DNA of 64,000 bases from assembly GCF_016907695.1 (NCBI RefSeq), contig NZ_JAFBCK010000001.1, positions 992,001 through 1,056,000 on the forward strand, written 5' to 3'. A program made the translations under genes and the position numbers. How positions within the stretch are numbered: position 1 is the first letter of the stretch; each line of letters begins with the position of its first letter. The notes under the pieces are model-generated. The model did not search any database and was not told the origin of the DNA. It saw only the letters and a list, made by a program, of their open reading frames with translations. Source of the DNA: Actinokineospora baliensis. GTDB lineage: Bacteria > Actinomycetota > Actinomycetes > Mycobacteriales > Pseudonocardiaceae. Below, in pieces: positions 26,799 through 35,876 of the stretch.

Positions 26799-27293
26799 CT
26801 ACAGCCAGACGTCGGCGGACCAGCGGGGGAGTTCGGTGTTGTCGGCGCGCCAGCCGGGGAGCCAGATCCAGGCTCGGGGGGTTGTGGGGTTGTCGCGGAG
26901 CAGGACCTCGCGGAACTCCGGGGCGGCGATCGGGAGGCGGTCGGAGAGCAGGACGGCGAGGTTGACGTCCGGGGCCTCGTCGAGGGAGTCGGTGAGGGGG
27001 CGGGCGGTGAGCAGGTCGTGCGCCTCCTCAGGGGTGCCGCGGTGCAGGGCGACCCGCAGGCGCAGGCGGTCCTGGGTGGCGTTGTGGGCGCACAGCTCGG
27101 TGTCGATCGCCAGGAGGAACCGGTCGACGGTGATCGGGGTGGGGGCCAGGGTGGCGGTGAGGGTGCCCGGTTCCCACAGCAGGGCCAAGCCCGCGACGTC
27201 GGCGGCGGTGGCGAGGACCTTCTCGGCGGCACGGGTGCTGGACCCGGCGGCGGCGACGCACAGTCGCCGTGGCTTTAGCCCGATCGGTGCCAT
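26799..27293 (-). CDS. Degenerate cyclase-homology-like protein
   Basis: A 164-residue protein of unknown function. The middle, FLLAIDTELCAHNATQDRLR followed by LRVALHRG, resembles the class III nucleotidyl-cyclase fold seen in actinomycete proteins linked to STAND signalling. The N-terminal metal-binding part (normally VDVEGFG) is absent and is replaced by RRLCVAAAGSSTRAAEKVL, so catalysis is unlikely. Its C-terminus (PRAWIWLPGWRADNTELPRW) is Trp-rich. ATG at 27293 follows GAAAGG by 8 bases; an in-frame GTG at 27332 is an alternative. The fold is inferred from pattern. Confidence 0.5.
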   Translation of the reverse strand: MAPIGLKPRRLCVAAAGSSTRAAEKVLATAADVAGLALLWEPGTLTATLAPTPITVDRFLLAIDTELCAHNATQDRLRLRVALHRGTPEEAHDLLTARPLTDSLDEAPDVNLAVLLSDRLPIAAPEFREVLLRDNPTTPRAWIWLPGWRADNTELPRWSADVWL

Positions 27294-27348
27294 TGATTGA
27301 GCCTTTCGTGTCGCCTTGGGGGCGATCGACACTCTCCGGCACTTCAGG

Positions 27349-28065
27349 CTAGGGCACTACGCACGGCGGCGGATTGTCGCCCCAGCCCGCGATCTCCCGC
27401 AGGCGGGGCAGGTTGGTGATCCGGATGCGGCGGTAGGCCTTGCTGATCACCTGGTCCTGCTCCAGGTCGGCGAGGGCCTTCTCCACCGTGCGGTTGGCCA
27501 GGCCCGCCATGTAGCCGAGCTCGTGCTGGGTGAGCTGGATGCGCAGGTCCCAGTGCTCGCCGACCTGCTCGCCGTAGAAGCTGGCCAGTTCGACCAGCAG
27601 CCTGCCCAGCTTGACCCGGCCGTCCTTGATGGTGGCGTCCACCCGGCGGCGGTTGGCCCAGCGCAGCCTGGAGCTGATCATCCGGCTGATCTCGATGGCC
27701 AGGTCCGGGTACTCCGACATCAGCGCGCGCAAGCGGTTGCGGTGCACCGAGCGGACCACCACCGCGGTCGCGGCCTGCACCGTCGCCGAGCGGCGGGCCT
27801 CCGGGTCGATCGCGCCCATCTCGCCGACCATGTCGCCCGCGACGCGGATGCCCAGGAGGCTCTTGGTGCCGTTCGCGGTCTCCACGAACACCTTCACCGC
27901 GCCTTCCATGATGATGTAGGCGATGTCGCCTTCCTCATCTTGGCGCAAGAGGTAGTGGTTGCGCGGGTAGCGAATCTCGGATCCCGCCGCCAGCAAAGCC
28001 GATCGAGTGCGCTCGGTAAGTGAACCGAGCAAGGTTGTCGACGGCCAGTCGGAATCTGCACCCAC
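27349..28065 (-). CDS. Crp/Fnr-family regulator
   Basis: A 238-residue Crp-type regulator. The cyclic-nucleotide-binding beta-roll spans about 20-130 (YLLRQDEEGDIAYIIMEGAVKVF, VAGDMVGEMGAIDPEARRSATVQA); the phosphate-binding cassette here reads GEMGAIDPEARRSATV, close to true cAMP receptors. The helix-turn-helix (QHELGYMAGLANRTVEKALADL) is at about 175-205. No Cys cluster for an Fe-S centre is seen. GTG at 28065 follows GGGAGG closely; the frame could extend to 28137 but lacks a ribosome site there. The tail GWGDNPPPCVVP is unusual. It is monocistronic. Confidence 0.85.
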   Translation of the reverse strand: MGADSDWPSTTLLGSLTERTRSALLAAGSEIRYPRNHYLLRQDEEGDIAYIIMEGAVKVFVETANGTKSLLGIRVAGDMVGEMGAIDPEARRSATVQAATAVVVRSVHRNRLRALMSEYPDLAIEISRMISSRLRWANRRRVDATIKDGRVKLGRLLVELASFYGEQVGEHWDLRIQLTQHELGYMAGLANRTVEKALADLEQDQVISKAYRRIRITNLPRLREIAGWGDNPPPCVVP

Positions 28066-28215
28066 GTCGCCTCCCGTCTGTCGTACGGTCGACGGTAGGA
28101 AGGAACGGGCGCGGACCGCCGAGATGATCGGGTTCAATCACCCCGTTGCCGATCAGATATCCCGGATCAGCCCACGATGAACGGCGAAGCGCTCTACTAC
28201 GAGTAGTCCTCTGTC

Positions 28216-29079
28216 CTACCGCGATTGTGGGAGCTTCGCGGTCTTACCGCGCACCGAGGGCGGCGGGACTACCGGACCGATGTCGCCGTCCGGCGCATCG
28301 TCAAGATCAACTATAACGGGTGCGTGGTCACTAGGCCCAGTCCCCTTACGCGCCTGCCGATCCACCCACGCGGCGGCGGCCCTGCCCGCGACCGGCGTGC
28401 TCGCCAGGATGAGGTCGATCCGCATCCCCAGGTCCTTGTGGAACATGCCCGCGCGGTAGTCCCAGTAGGAGAAGACGCGTTCGTTAGGCCACCTGTCCCG
28501 CACTACGTCGCGCAATCCAACGCCCATAAGATCGGCGAGAGCAGCGCGCTCTGGCGGAGTCACGTGCGTGTGGCCCACATACGCCGCCGGATCGAAGACA
28601 TCCGCGTCGGTAGGCGCAATGTTGACATCGCCGCACACCATGACATCTTCTGGCCCGGCAGCAACGTTGTCCCGTAGTGCGGCCAACCACGCGAGCTTGT
28701 AGTGGTAATGGTCCGAATCCGGCTCGCGCCCATTGGGAACATAAACAGAATGCACCCGGATACCCCCGCACGTAGCGGACACCGCGCGCGCTTCAGGGTC
28801 GGGGAACCCGGGACCACCGGGGATGCCGCGCACGACGTCCTCCAGGCCCACCCGGGAGAGGATGGCAACGCCGTTCCACTGGACCTCACCGTTGAGCGCG
28901 ACCTCGTACCCGCGCTCGGCGAGCGGAGCGGCCAGCAGCGCGGTGAACGCGTTGTCAGCGAGCTTGGTCTCTTGTAGGCACACCACGTCCGGCGCCCGCT
29001 CGTCCAACCAGGCCAGCAGCCGGGGCAGCCGCTGCTTCACCGAGTTCACATTCCAGGTAGCCACGCGCACGCGGCCCAC
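28216..29079 (-). CDS. xth: Exodeoxyribonuclease III / AP endonuclease
   Basis: A 287-residue Mg-dependent AP endonuclease of the exonuclease III family, acting in base-excision repair. The motifs are in order: VATWNVNSVKQRL (metal-binding Asn), VVCLQETKL (Glu), HSVYVPNGR (Tyr), GDVNIAPTDADV (Asp/Asn), LGMRIDLILAS and PSDHAPVIVDL (catalytic Asp-His). The last 20 residues are an extension without known role. GTG at 29079 is used. It is divergent from the nitroreductase gene, with 43 bases between them. Confidence 0.93.
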   Translation of the reverse strand: MGRVRVATWNVNSVKQRLPRLLAWLDERAPDVVCLQETKLADNAFTALLAAPLAERGYEVALNGEVQWNGVAILSRVGLEDVVRGIPGGPGFPDPEARAVSATCGGIRVHSVYVPNGREPDSDHYHYKLAWLAALRDNVAAGPEDVMVCGDVNIAPTDADVFDPAAYVGHTHVTPPERAALADLMGVGLRDVVRDRWPNERVFSYWDYRAGMFHKDLGMRIDLILASTPVAGRAAAAWVDRQARKGTGPSDHAPVIVDLDDAPDGDIGPVVPPPSVRGKTAKLPQSR

Positions 29080-29122
29080 GCTAGCCGTAGTCAGACGGCC
29101 GTGCGCGAGTACGTTGGCTCCT

Positions 29123-29722
29123 ATGGAGTTCTCCGAGGTGGTCCGGCGCCGTCGGATGGTGCGCCACTACACAGACCAACCCCTTACACCCGAGGTCATC
29201 GAGCGCGTCCTGGCCAACGCGCTAAGAGCCCCGTCCGCAGGCTTCTCCCAAGGTTGGGCGTTCCTGGCTCTTACCGCCCCCGAAGACCGAGCCCGCTTCT
29301 GGCCGTTCATACCGACCAGAGTGGAGCAGACCCCGACGATGCAGGACGCACCACTCGTGGTGATCCCCTTGGCGCACAAGATGGCCTACCTGGAGCGCTA
29401 CGCCGAAGCCGGCAAGGGCTGGGTGGACCGCGCCGAGGCACGGTGGCCAGCCCCTTACTGGCACATCGACACCGGCATGGCCGCCCTGCTGATGCTTCTT
29501 ACGGCCGTCGACGAGGGCCTGGGGGCGTGCTTCTTCGGCGTAATGCCCGAGAACATCGACGCCTTGCGCGCCGAGTTCGGCATCCCCGAGGAGTACCACC
29601 CCATCGGCGCTCTTACCGTCGGCTACCGCGCGCCCGACCTACCGCCCCCACCTGCCCGGATCGCTGAGCGCCGCCGAGCCGTCGAGGACGTAGTGCACCG
29701 CGGGCGGTGGGGTCACCACTAG
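29123..29722 (+). CDS. Nitroreductase-family flavoprotein
   Basis: A 199-residue FMN-dependent nitroreductase-like protein. It opens with the family signature [30 protein letters not shown], where the Arg cluster binds FMN phosphate, followed by [15 protein letters not shown]. The central [30 protein letters not shown] and the C-terminal [12 protein letters not shown] are also typical. It reduces quinones, nitro compounds or similar acceptors with NAD(P)H; the physiological substrate is unknown. Its stop overlaps that of the convergent MCP gene (CTAG at 29719-29722). Confidence 0.88.
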   Translation: MEFSEVVRRRRMVRHYTDQPLTPEVIERVLANALRAPSAGFSQGWAFLALTAPEDRARFWPFIPTRVEQTPTMQDAPLVVIPLAHKMAYLERYAEAGKGWVDRAEARWPAPYWHIDTGMAALLMLLTAVDEGLGACFFGVMPENIDALRAEFGIPEEYHPIGALTVGYRAPDLPPPPARIAERRRAVEDVVHRGRWGHH

Positions 29723-31284
29723 TACGAGAACGTGCCGATGATGTCGTTGACCTGACGGGCGGTCGCGGTAAGAGTCGCGGCCGACCGTTGGGTCGCCGCA
29801 GCGCCCTCGGCGGTAAGAGCGGCGCTGCTGGAGATCCCGTCGAGGGACTCGCGGATCTGCCCGGTGGTCTGGCTGACCTCGCCGACGCTGGCCGCGATGC
29901 CCTGGGTCGTGCGGGTCTGCTCGTCCACCGCGGTGCCGATGCCCTGCTGGCCGTCGTTGATCTGCGTGATCACGCTGCGGATGCCGTCGATCGAGTCGAC
30001 CGCCTCACCGGTCATGGTCTGGATGACGCTGATCTTGGCCTTCACGTTCTCGGTCGCCCGCGCCGTCTCCTGCGCCAGGTCCTTCACCTCGCTGGCGACC
30101 ACGGCGAAGCCCTTGCCCGCGGCACCGGCCCTGGCCGCCTCGATGGTGGCGTTGAGCGCGAGCAGGTTGGTCTGCTCGGCGATGGAGGTGATCGCTCGGA
30201 CGATCTCGTCGATCTCCCGGCTCGCCGCGCGCAGCCGCTGCACCCCGGTCGCGGTGTCCTCGGCGGCCTGCACGGCCTGGGCGGACACCGACTGGGCGTC
30301 GGAGCTGGCCCGGGCGACGCTGTCCACCGACGACCCGATCTGCGCCGAGGCGGCGGCGATCTCGGTGATCGTGCTCGTCACCCGTCCGGCGGACTCGGCG
30401 ACCTCGTTCGTGCGGGCCAGCGTCTCCTCAGCGGCGGTGCCGAGGCGGCCGGACACCCGGTCGAGATCAGCCCCGGCGGTCAGCAGGGTGGCGGTGCCCT
30501 CACCCATCGAAGTCAGCACCGCGCTCATCGAGCTGGCGGTCGCGTTGATCGCCTCGGCCATCTCGCCGAGCTCGTCGCCGCGGACCAGCTCGACGCGGGT
30601 GGTCAGGTCGCGGGCGGCGATCGCCTTCAACCCGCGGACCATGGTCAGCAGCGGACCACGGATGGTCCGGATCGTCCACGCCGAGCTGACCGCGAAGGCC
30701 AGGGCAGCGGCGATCGCGCAGAGCAGGATCAGGGTCAGGTTGGTGGAACCGGTGTCGTCGGCGTCGACCCGCTGCTGCTCCACGGCGGCGGAGAGCTCGT
30801 CGTCCAGGCCGCCGAGCTTGTCCTCCAGCTGGCTGAACAGGTCCAGGAAGGCGGCGACCTCGGCCCTGGCCGCCGCCGGGTCGGTCCCGGCGGTGGTGAT
30901 GATCTGCTGGGCCTTGGTGGTGTACTCGACCACCGCAGCCCGGGTGTTGGCGAACCCGGCCCGCAGCGCCTCGGGAGCCCCCGCGGTGGCGGTGTCGTAC
31001 TTCGCCAGCATCGTCGAGGTGTGCTCACTGACCTCAGCCGCTCCGAATTCCTCCAGCTCAGCGGGGGTCTGGGCGCCGATAGCGGCCATCACGTCACCCC
31101 GGATGGCGTCGTGCATCATGTCCGCGTTCCACTGGGCGCTCATCGCGGCACTCACACCCGCCAGCGACCCCGTCGCGTCGGACTGGGCGCCGGTCGCGTA
31201 CGCCGCGACCCCCGCCATCGCACCGAGGGCGACAACGCCGACGCCTGCCATCAGCAGCAGGCGGAACCGAATGCTCAACCCCAT
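29719..31284 (-). CDS. Methyl-accepting chemotaxis protein
   Basis: A 521-residue transmembrane chemoreceptor. TM1 lies at 7-30 ([22 protein letters not shown]) and TM2 at about 195-215, flanking a helical ligand domain of the four-helix-bundle type. A HAMP segment follows ([29 protein letters not shown]). The signalling domain has the hairpin tip [20 protein letters not shown] and [24 protein letters not shown] at 31284 has GAGGGAG 4 bases upstream. No che or flagellar genes are in the window, so it is an orphan here. A motile-spore lifestyle would explain it. Confidence 0.93.
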   Translation of the reverse strand: MGLSIRFRLLLMAGVGVVALGAMAGVAAYATGAQSDATGSLAGVSAAMSAQWNADMMHDAIRGDVMAAIGAQTPAELEEFGAAEVSEHTSTMLAKYDTATAGAPEALRAGFANTRAAVVEYTTKAQQIITTAGTDPAAARAEVAAFLDLFSQLEDKLGGLDDELSAAVEQQRVDADDTGSTNLTLILLCAIAAALAFAVSSAWTIRTIRGPLLTMVRGLKAIAARDLTTRVELVRGDELGEMAEAINATASSMSAVLTSMGEGTATLLTAGADLDRVSGRLGTAAEETLARTNEVAESAGRVTSTITEIAAASAQIGSSVDSVARASSDAQSVSAQAVQAAEDTATGVQRLRAASREIDEIVRAITSIAEQTNLLALNATIEAARAGAAGKGFAVVASEVKDLAQETARATENVKAKISVIQTMTGEAVDSIDGIRSVITQINDGQQGIGTAVDEQTRTTQGIAASVGEVSQTTGQIRESLDGISSSAALTAEGAAATQRSAATLTATARQVNDIIGTFSY

Positions 31285-31386
31285 GACACTCCCTCGTGGT
31301 GCTTGTGCCGGGGGAATTGGCACCGGGACCAGGCAGCTGAGAGATTCACCCCACATGCCCCCCGGATGGGTCAGCCGCGCACCCGG

Positions 31387-31776
31387 TCAGCCCGCCGCCA
31401 CCACCTCGATCTCAACCAACCACCCACTGTCCAGCGTCTCGACGACGACAGCCGTAGTCGGCACCGGACGGCCCTTGAGAGCGGCGATCCGCGCCCGCGC
31501 GTTCTCCTCGGCGTAAGAGGCGTCGCGCAGGTAGCTGGTAAGGCGGACGATGTTGTCCACGGTCATGCCCGCCGAGGCGAGGATGGCGCGCAGGTTCGAC
31601 CACACCAGGTCCAACTGCTCCGCGAGGGTCGCACCGGGAACGCCGTTGGGATCCAGGCCCATCGTGCCCGCGACGAAGAGGAAGCGGGCGGGGTCGCGCA
31701 CCTCCATGGCGTGGACGTAGTCGCCGGTCGCGGGGTACACGCCGTCAGTCGGGTTGCGCGGGACGATCTCGGTCAT
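31387..31776 (-). CDS. RidA-family (YjgF) protein
   Basis: A 129-residue RidA-like protein that would hydrolyse reactive enamine/imine intermediates or act in a related catabolic step. Typical segments are FLFVAGTMGLDPNG, TLAEQLDLVWSNLRAILASAGM and TTAVVVETLDSGWLVEIEVVA. The Arg that binds the carboxylate in true RidA is not clearly present: the C-terminal motif reads RPVPTTAVVVETL, where R-x-x-V-x-V would be expected. This may therefore be a divergent subgroup. ATG at 31776 is close behind GAGGAGA. It is followed by the MCP gene, 102 bases away. Confidence 0.8.
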   Translation of the reverse strand: MTEIVPRNPTDGVYPATGDYVHAMEVRDPARFLFVAGTMGLDPNGVPGATLAEQLDLVWSNLRAILASAGMTVDNIVRLTSYLRDASYAEENARARIAALKGRPVPTTAVVVETLDSGWLVEIEVVAAG

Positions 31777-31902
31777 CGCTCTCCTCATCCGGTGCCAACC
31801 GCCCCGGGCACGCGTGCGCACGCACAGGTACGGGGATTGGGAAGAGTTATAGCTCCCTGTTGGGTGCCCGCACCGGCGGGACCGGCTTTACGTTCGGAGA
31901 AC

Positions 31903-31916
31903 CCGCGTTTACGCGG
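31903..31916. promoter_or_regulatory. 14-base palindrome before snapalysin gene
   Basis: CCGCGTTTACGCGG has perfect 6-base arms around TT. It sits 27 bases before the snapalysin ATG, within the presumed leader or promoter, and could be an operator. No regulator gene adjoins it. Confidence 0.3.
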
Positions 31917-31943
31917 AAACGTCCCACAGAGGAGTTCTCCCCA

Positions 31944-32486
31944 ATGTCCCGCACAAGGTTGTTCGCCGCGGTACTCGGCGCCCTGGCGGTCTTCACCCTG
32001 GCCGCGCCCCCAGCCGCCACCGCCGCCGCACCCCAAGCCCTCGTCCGCACCATCTACTACGACCCGAGCCGCGCCGCCGAGCTCGCCACCACCGTCGAGG
32101 ACGCCGTCAAGATCTGGAACGCGGGCGTCACCAGCGTCAAACTCGTCCGCGGCACCGGCGGCATCACCATCACCACCGCCCAGAACGGCTCAGCCCCCGG
32201 CACAGCCAGCTGCGTCGGCTGCACCCGCGGCCAGATCTACTTCTACCGCAACCAGATCACCAGCTCCGGCGCCAGCTCCCTGCGCGTGGTGGTCCACGAG
32301 TTCGGCCACATCCTCAGCCTCAACCACCCCTCCGACATCGGCAACTGCGCCAAGGTCATGGCGGGCGGCCGCTGCCAGAACGCCCAACCCAGCACCGCCG
32401 AACTGGCCGCCGTCCAACGCTTCTGGACCAGCCGGGTCGCCGCCCCCGGCCCCGCACCGCACGAGCACGTGCTGCTCGCGGGCTGA
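31944..32486 (+). CDS. Snapalysin-type secreted metalloprotease
   Basis: A 180-residue extracellular zinc protease of the snapalysin (M7) family. The signal peptide MSRTRLFAAVLGALAVFTLAAPPAATA is followed by a short mature enzyme. The zinc site is VVVHEFGHILSLNHPSD, matching H-E-x-x-H-x-x-x-x-x-H-x-x-D. Cysteines in ASCVGC and around the C-terminal MAGGRCQ fit the family's disulphides. The length is close to Streptomyces snapalysin. Unlike that system, no adjacent LysR regulator is seen. ATG at 31944 follows AGAGGAG. A hairpin terminator follows the gene. Confidence 0.9.
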   Translation: MSRTRLFAAVLGALAVFTLAAPPAATAAAPQALVRTIYYDPSRAAELATTVEDAVKIWNAGVTSVKLVRGTGGITITTAQNGSAPGTASCVGCTRGQIYFYRNQITSSGASSLRVVVHEFGHILSLNHPSDIGNCAKVMAGGRCQNAQPSTAELAAVQRFWTSRVAAPGPAPHEHVLLAG

Positions 32487-32495
32487 CGTTCCCCC

Positions 32496-32533
32496 GCACA
32501 GGAGCGGGCCTTCCGTGAGACCCGCTCCTGTGC
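32496..32533 (+). terminator. Hairpin terminator after snapalysin gene
   Basis: A perfect 13-bp stem (GCACAGGAGCGGG with CCCGCTCCTGTGC) and 12-base loop begin 9 bases after the stop. There is no T-run, as is common for actinobacterial terminators. Confidence 0.75.
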
Positions 32534-32708
32534 CGCCCGCAACCCCGAGGTGGGCGCCCCCTCAAACCCAACCACCGGGCGCCCCTCGTTTCCACCGCAT
32601 TCCCACCCCCGCAACCGGCCCCATTCCCCTTCCCCCAATGCGGCTACACCACAGCCAGCAGGACAGCGTCGGAAGCCCCGGAAAGTGCGGGTTGACCAGC
32701 CAAAAGAG

Positions 32709-32781
32709 TGGGCCGCCTGGGGCTCGAACCCAGAACCTACGGATTAAAAGTCCGCAGCTCTACCAATTGAGCTAACGGCCC
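32709..32781 (-). tRNA. tRNA-Lys (anticodon TTT)
   Basis: A 73-base cloverleaf read on the minus strand. The acceptor GGGCCGT pairs with GCGGCCC and is followed by discriminator A. The D-arm is AGCTCAATTGGTAGAGCT. The anticodon stem GCGGA/TCCGT encloses CTTTTAA with anticodon TTT, and the T-arm holds GGTTCGAGCC. CCA is not encoded. It stands alone in a 510-base gap between snapalysin and the EamA gene. The rest of that gap shows only G-rich sequence and the promoter of the next gene. Confidence 0.96.
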
Positions 32782-33044
32782 AGGGGGCCGAGTGTAGCGG
32801 CTGGGGTGGGGGTGGTTGAGGGGTGCCGGAGGGGTGGGATGGGGGTGGTGTGGGTCACAGGGGCGAGTACGGGGCGGGGTCGGGTGGGTGGGGAGGGTGA
32901 GGGGAGCAGGTGGGTGGGCGGGAGGGGAGTGGTGGAAAACGGTCAGGGAGGGGTTGTTTTCGGCCATTTCCGGCGGGCCGGGAGAAGGTGGTTGACCTCG
33001 GCGGAAGGCGGGTGAAAGGCTCCCGGCGAAAAGGGAGGTCTGGG

Positions 33045-33983
33045 GTGGATCGTCGGACAATGGCGGCTGCGGTTACTACTGCGATCTTGTGGGCTTCGGC
33101 CTTCGTGGTGATTCGGGACGCTGCTCCGCATTTCTCGGCTGGGGCGTTGGCCGAGGGGCGGTTGCTCAGCGGTGCCGCCGCGTTGCTGCTGCTCCTGGGC
33201 TTGCGACGGGAGGGGCTGCCGGGGCGGGGGGCTTGGCCGGGGATCATCGGGTCGGGGGTGTTGTGGTTCGGCGGCTATATGGTCGTTTTGAACTGGGGCG
33301 AGAAGTTGGTTGACGCCGGGACCGCGGCGATGTTGGTGAACATCGGGCCCATTCTCATCGCGCTTCTCGGCGGGTGGCTCCTCCAGGAAGGATTCCCGCC
33401 CCGGCTGATGCTGGGGTTGGGGGTTTCGTTCGCGGGCGCCATTGTGGTGGGGGTGTCCACGTCCGGATCCGGCAGCTCTTCGGTCCTGGGTATCGGCCTA
33501 TGCGTACTCGCGGCGATCACCTACGCCGCCGGGGTGGTGCTGCAGAAGCCCGCGTTGAAGCACGGGTCCGCGCTGCAGGTGACGACCTTCGGGTGCGTCA
33601 TCGGGGCGGTCGCCACCCTGCCGTTCTCCGGGCAACTGGTCGCGGACCTGCAGACGGCCCCGCTCAGCTCCACCATCGGCATGGTCTACCTGGGCCTGTT
33701 CCCGACCGCGCTGGCCTTCTACACCTGGGCTTACGCGCTTTCCCGGACGACAGCGGGCCGCATGGGGGCGACCACCTACGTCGTGCCCGCGTTGGTGCTG
33801 CTCATGTCGTGGCTGTTCCTCGGCGAGGTGCCCGCGGCGCTCACGCTGGTCGGCGGCGCGTTGTGCCTGCTCGGGGTCGCTGTGGCGCGCAGCAAGAACA
33901 GCAGCAAGAACAGCAGCGGGAGCACCAGCCCCGCCTCACCCGTTCGGCTCACGCGAACGCGCACGGATGGCGATGTGATCTAG
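33045..33983 (+). CDS. EamA/DMT-family transporter
   Basis: A 312-residue permease of the drug/metabolite transporter superfamily with ten TM helices in two EamA repeats. Repeat 1 starts AAVTTAILWASAFVVIRDAAP; repeat 2 starts GLCVLAAITYAAGVVLQKPAL. The end of repeat 2 (TYVVPALVLLMSWLFLGEVP) is highly typical. The cytosolic tail is Ser/Asn-rich (SKNSSKNSSGSTS). Substrate unknown; such proteins export amino acids or metabolites. GTG at 33045 follows GGGAGG by 6 bases. A possible operon continues with the PEP-mutase-like gene, 38 bases away. Confidence 0.88.
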   Translation: MDRRTMAAAVTTAILWASAFVVIRDAAPHFSAGALAEGRLLSGAAALLLLLGLRREGLPGRGAWPGIIGSGVLWFGGYMVVLNWGEKLVDAGTAAMLVNIGPILIALLGGWLLQEGFPPRLMLGLGVSFAGAIVVGVSTSGSGSSSVLGIGLCVLAAITYAAGVVLQKPALKHGSALQVTTFGCVIGAVATLPFSGQLVADLQTAPLSSTIGMVYLGLFPTALAFYTWAYALSRTTAGRMGATTYVVPALVLLMSWLFLGEVPAALTLVGGALCLLGVAVARSKNSSKNSSGSTSPASPVRLTRTRTDGDVI

Positions 33984-34021
33984 CTTGAGCACCCACCCAG
34001 TGATCTAGAGAGGGGCCAGCG

Positions 34022-34837
34022 ATGTCCAACCAGCGCGAGCGGGCCGAGGCGTTCGCCGAGTTGCACCGCGGCCCGGGGGCGTTCGTCCTGGCCAACGCGT
34101 GGGACGCGGGGACGGCGCGGGTGCTGTCCGGGTTGGGGTTCCGGGCGCTGGCCACGACGAGCGCTGGGCTGGCTTTCGCGCTGGGTCGCGCGGACGGCGC
34201 CGGGCTGGTCAGCCGCGCGGAGACGCTGACCAACGCCCAGGCCGTCATCGCGGCGACCGACCTCCCGGTGTCGGCCGACCTGGAGAACGGGTTCGGCGAC
34301 CGGCCGGAGGACGCTGCGGAGACCATCCGGCTCGCCGCGGAGGCGGGCCTGGTCGGCGGGTCGATCGAGGACGTCAGCGGCGGTGAGGTCTACGACTTCG
34401 GCCTGGCCGTCGAGCGGATCGCGGCCGCGGTGGAGGCGGCGAAGGCGCTGCCCTTCCCGTTCACCCTCACCGCCCGCGCGGAGAACTTCCTGCACGGCAG
34501 ACCCGACCTCGACGACACGATCCGCAGGCTCCAGGCCTTCGCCGACGCCGGTGCCGACGTGCTCTACGCCCCCGGCCTGCCGGACCTCGACTCGGTCAAG
34601 GCCGTCTGCGCCGCCGTGGACAAGCCGGTCAACGTGCTGGCGGCGGGCCCGGCGGCGCGCTGCTCGGTCAGCAAGCTCGGTGCGCTCGGCGCCCGCCGGA
34701 TCAGCCTCGGGTCCGCGCTGCCCAGGGCCGCGCTCACCGCCGCCGTGCTGGCCGCCCAGGAGATCGCCGAGTCCGGCACCTTCACGCTGACCACCGGTGC
34801 CATGAGCTACGCACAAGCCGACGCCCTGATCGACTGA
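34022..34837 (+). CDS. Isocitrate lyase/PEP mutase family protein
   Basis: A 271-residue member of the ICL/PEPM superfamily, enzymes that make or break C-C or C-P bonds of 2-oxo or oxaloacetate-like substrates. Typical segments are FVLANAWDAGTARVLSGLGF, ATTSAGLAFALGRADG, DLENGFGDRPED (metal site), SIEDVSGGEVYD and TARAENFLHGRPDLDDTIRR. The isocitrate lyase KKCGH motif is missing, so it is not isocitrate lyase. The exact reaction is unknown. It lies 10 bases before the saccharopine-dehydrogenase-like gene and is probably co-transcribed with the lysine-related genes. Confidence 0.85.
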   Translation: MSNQRERAEAFAELHRGPGAFVLANAWDAGTARVLSGLGFRALATTSAGLAFALGRADGAGLVSRAETLTNAQAVIAATDLPVSADLENGFGDRPEDAAETIRLAAEAGLVGGSIEDVSGGEVYDFGLAVERIAAAVEAAKALPFPFTLTARAENFLHGRPDLDDTIRRLQAFADAGADVLYAPGLPDLDSVKAVCAAVDKPVNVLAAGPAARCSVSKLGALGARRISLGSALPRAALTAAVLAAQEIAESGTFTLTTGAMSYAQADALID

Positions 34838-34847
34838 CGGAGGCCTG

Positions 34848-35876
34848 ATGACCCACCTGTGGATGCGGCACGAGGTGCGAACCACCGAACGCCGCGCCCC
34901 GATCACGCCCGACGACGCGCGGACCCTGGTGGACGCCGGGTTCGCCGTGACCGTCGAGCGCTCACCCCAGCGCGTGTTCCCCCTCGAGGACTACGCCGCG
35001 GCCGGGTGCGCCACAGCGGAGGCCGGGTCGTGGGTGGACGCCCCGGACGACGCTTACGTCATCGGGCTCAAGGAACTGCCGGACGGCCCGAGCGAGTTGC
35101 GCCACCGGCACATCTACTTCGGGCACGCCTACAAGGCACAGCACGGAGCGGCGACCCTGCTCGACCGCTTCACCGCGGGCGGCGGCGCACTCCTGGACAT
35201 GGAGTACCTGACCGACGACAGCGGCCGCAGGCTCGCCGCGTTCGGCTACTGGGCAGGCTACGTCGGCGCCGCGCTGGCGGTCCTGCACCTGCGCGGGCAG
35301 CTCACCACGCCCCTGGTCCCGACCACCCGCGAAGACCTCGACGCGGCCCTGCGCGGCGGCGGTGACACGCGCGCGATCGTCGTCGGCGCCTTGGGCCGCA
35401 GCGGTCGAGGCGCCTGCGACGCGCTGGCCGTCGCCGGGATCGAAGCGACGGCGTGGGACCTCGAGGAGACCCGGAACCTGGACAAGCCCGCCCTCCTCGG
35501 GCACGACCTGCTGGTCAACACGGTCCTCACCACCACGCCGGTCCCGCCGTTCGTCACCGAAGCCGACCTCGACGCCCCCGGCCGCAGGCTCGCGGTGATC
35601 TCCGATGTGACCTGCGACGTCACCTCCGACTGCAACGTCCTGCCGGTCTACGACCGGATCACCGACTGGGACCAGCCCGCCCGGCGGCTGCGCGCGGACA
35701 ACCCGGTCGACATCATCGCCATTGACAACCTGCCGTCGCTGCTGCCGAAGGAGGCGAGCACGGCGTTCTCCGCCGATCTCCTCCCGCTGCTGCAAAACCT
35801 CGACGGCGGCGCCGAGTGGGTGCGCGCGTTGGAGCACTTCCGCACCGCCGTGGCGAAGGAGGCCGTCAATGGCTGA
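34848..35876 (+). CDS. Saccharopine dehydrogenase, Lys1-like (lysine-forming type)
   Basis: A 342-residue NAD-dependent dehydrogenase of the AlaDh/PNT-like LYS1 family, which interconverts saccharopine with lysine plus 2-oxoglutarate. The N-terminal substrate domain has MRHEVRTTERRAPITPDDA, KELPDGPSELRHRHIYFGHAYK and LLDMEYLTDDSGRRLAAFGY. The Rossmann part begins IVVGALGRSGRGACDAL near residue 178. The C-terminal site reads LAVISDVTCDVTSDCNVLPV. It overlaps the next dehydrogenase gene by 8 bases, so both steps of the saccharopine route from lysine to aminoadipate semialdehyde may be coded here. Confidence 0.87.
   Translation: MTHLWMRHEVRTTERRAPITPDDARTLVDAGFAVTVERSPQRVFPLEDYAAAGCATAEAGSWVDAPDDAYVIGLKELPDGPSELRHRHIYFGHAYKAQHGAATLLDRFTAGGGALLDMEYLTDDSGRRLAAFGYWAGYVGAALAVLHLRGQLTTPLVPTTREDLDAALRGGGDTRAIVVGALGRSGRGACDALAVAGIEATAWDLEETRNLDKPALLGHDLLVNTVLTTTPVPPFVTEADLDAPGRRLAVISDVTCDVTSDCNVLPVYDRITDWDQPARRLRADNPVDIIAIDNLPSLLPKEASTAFSADLLPLLQNLDGGAEWVRALEHFRTAVAKEAVNG

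Noticed and set aside
26669..26965. A plus-strand frame of 98 codons
   Set aside because: It is mostly antisense to the cyclase-like gene and lacks protein-like composition.
29707..32775. A 1022-codon plus-strand frame across MCP, RidA and snapalysin
   Set aside because: It is antisense to MCP and RidA and out of frame with snapalysin, each of which has recognisable motifs.
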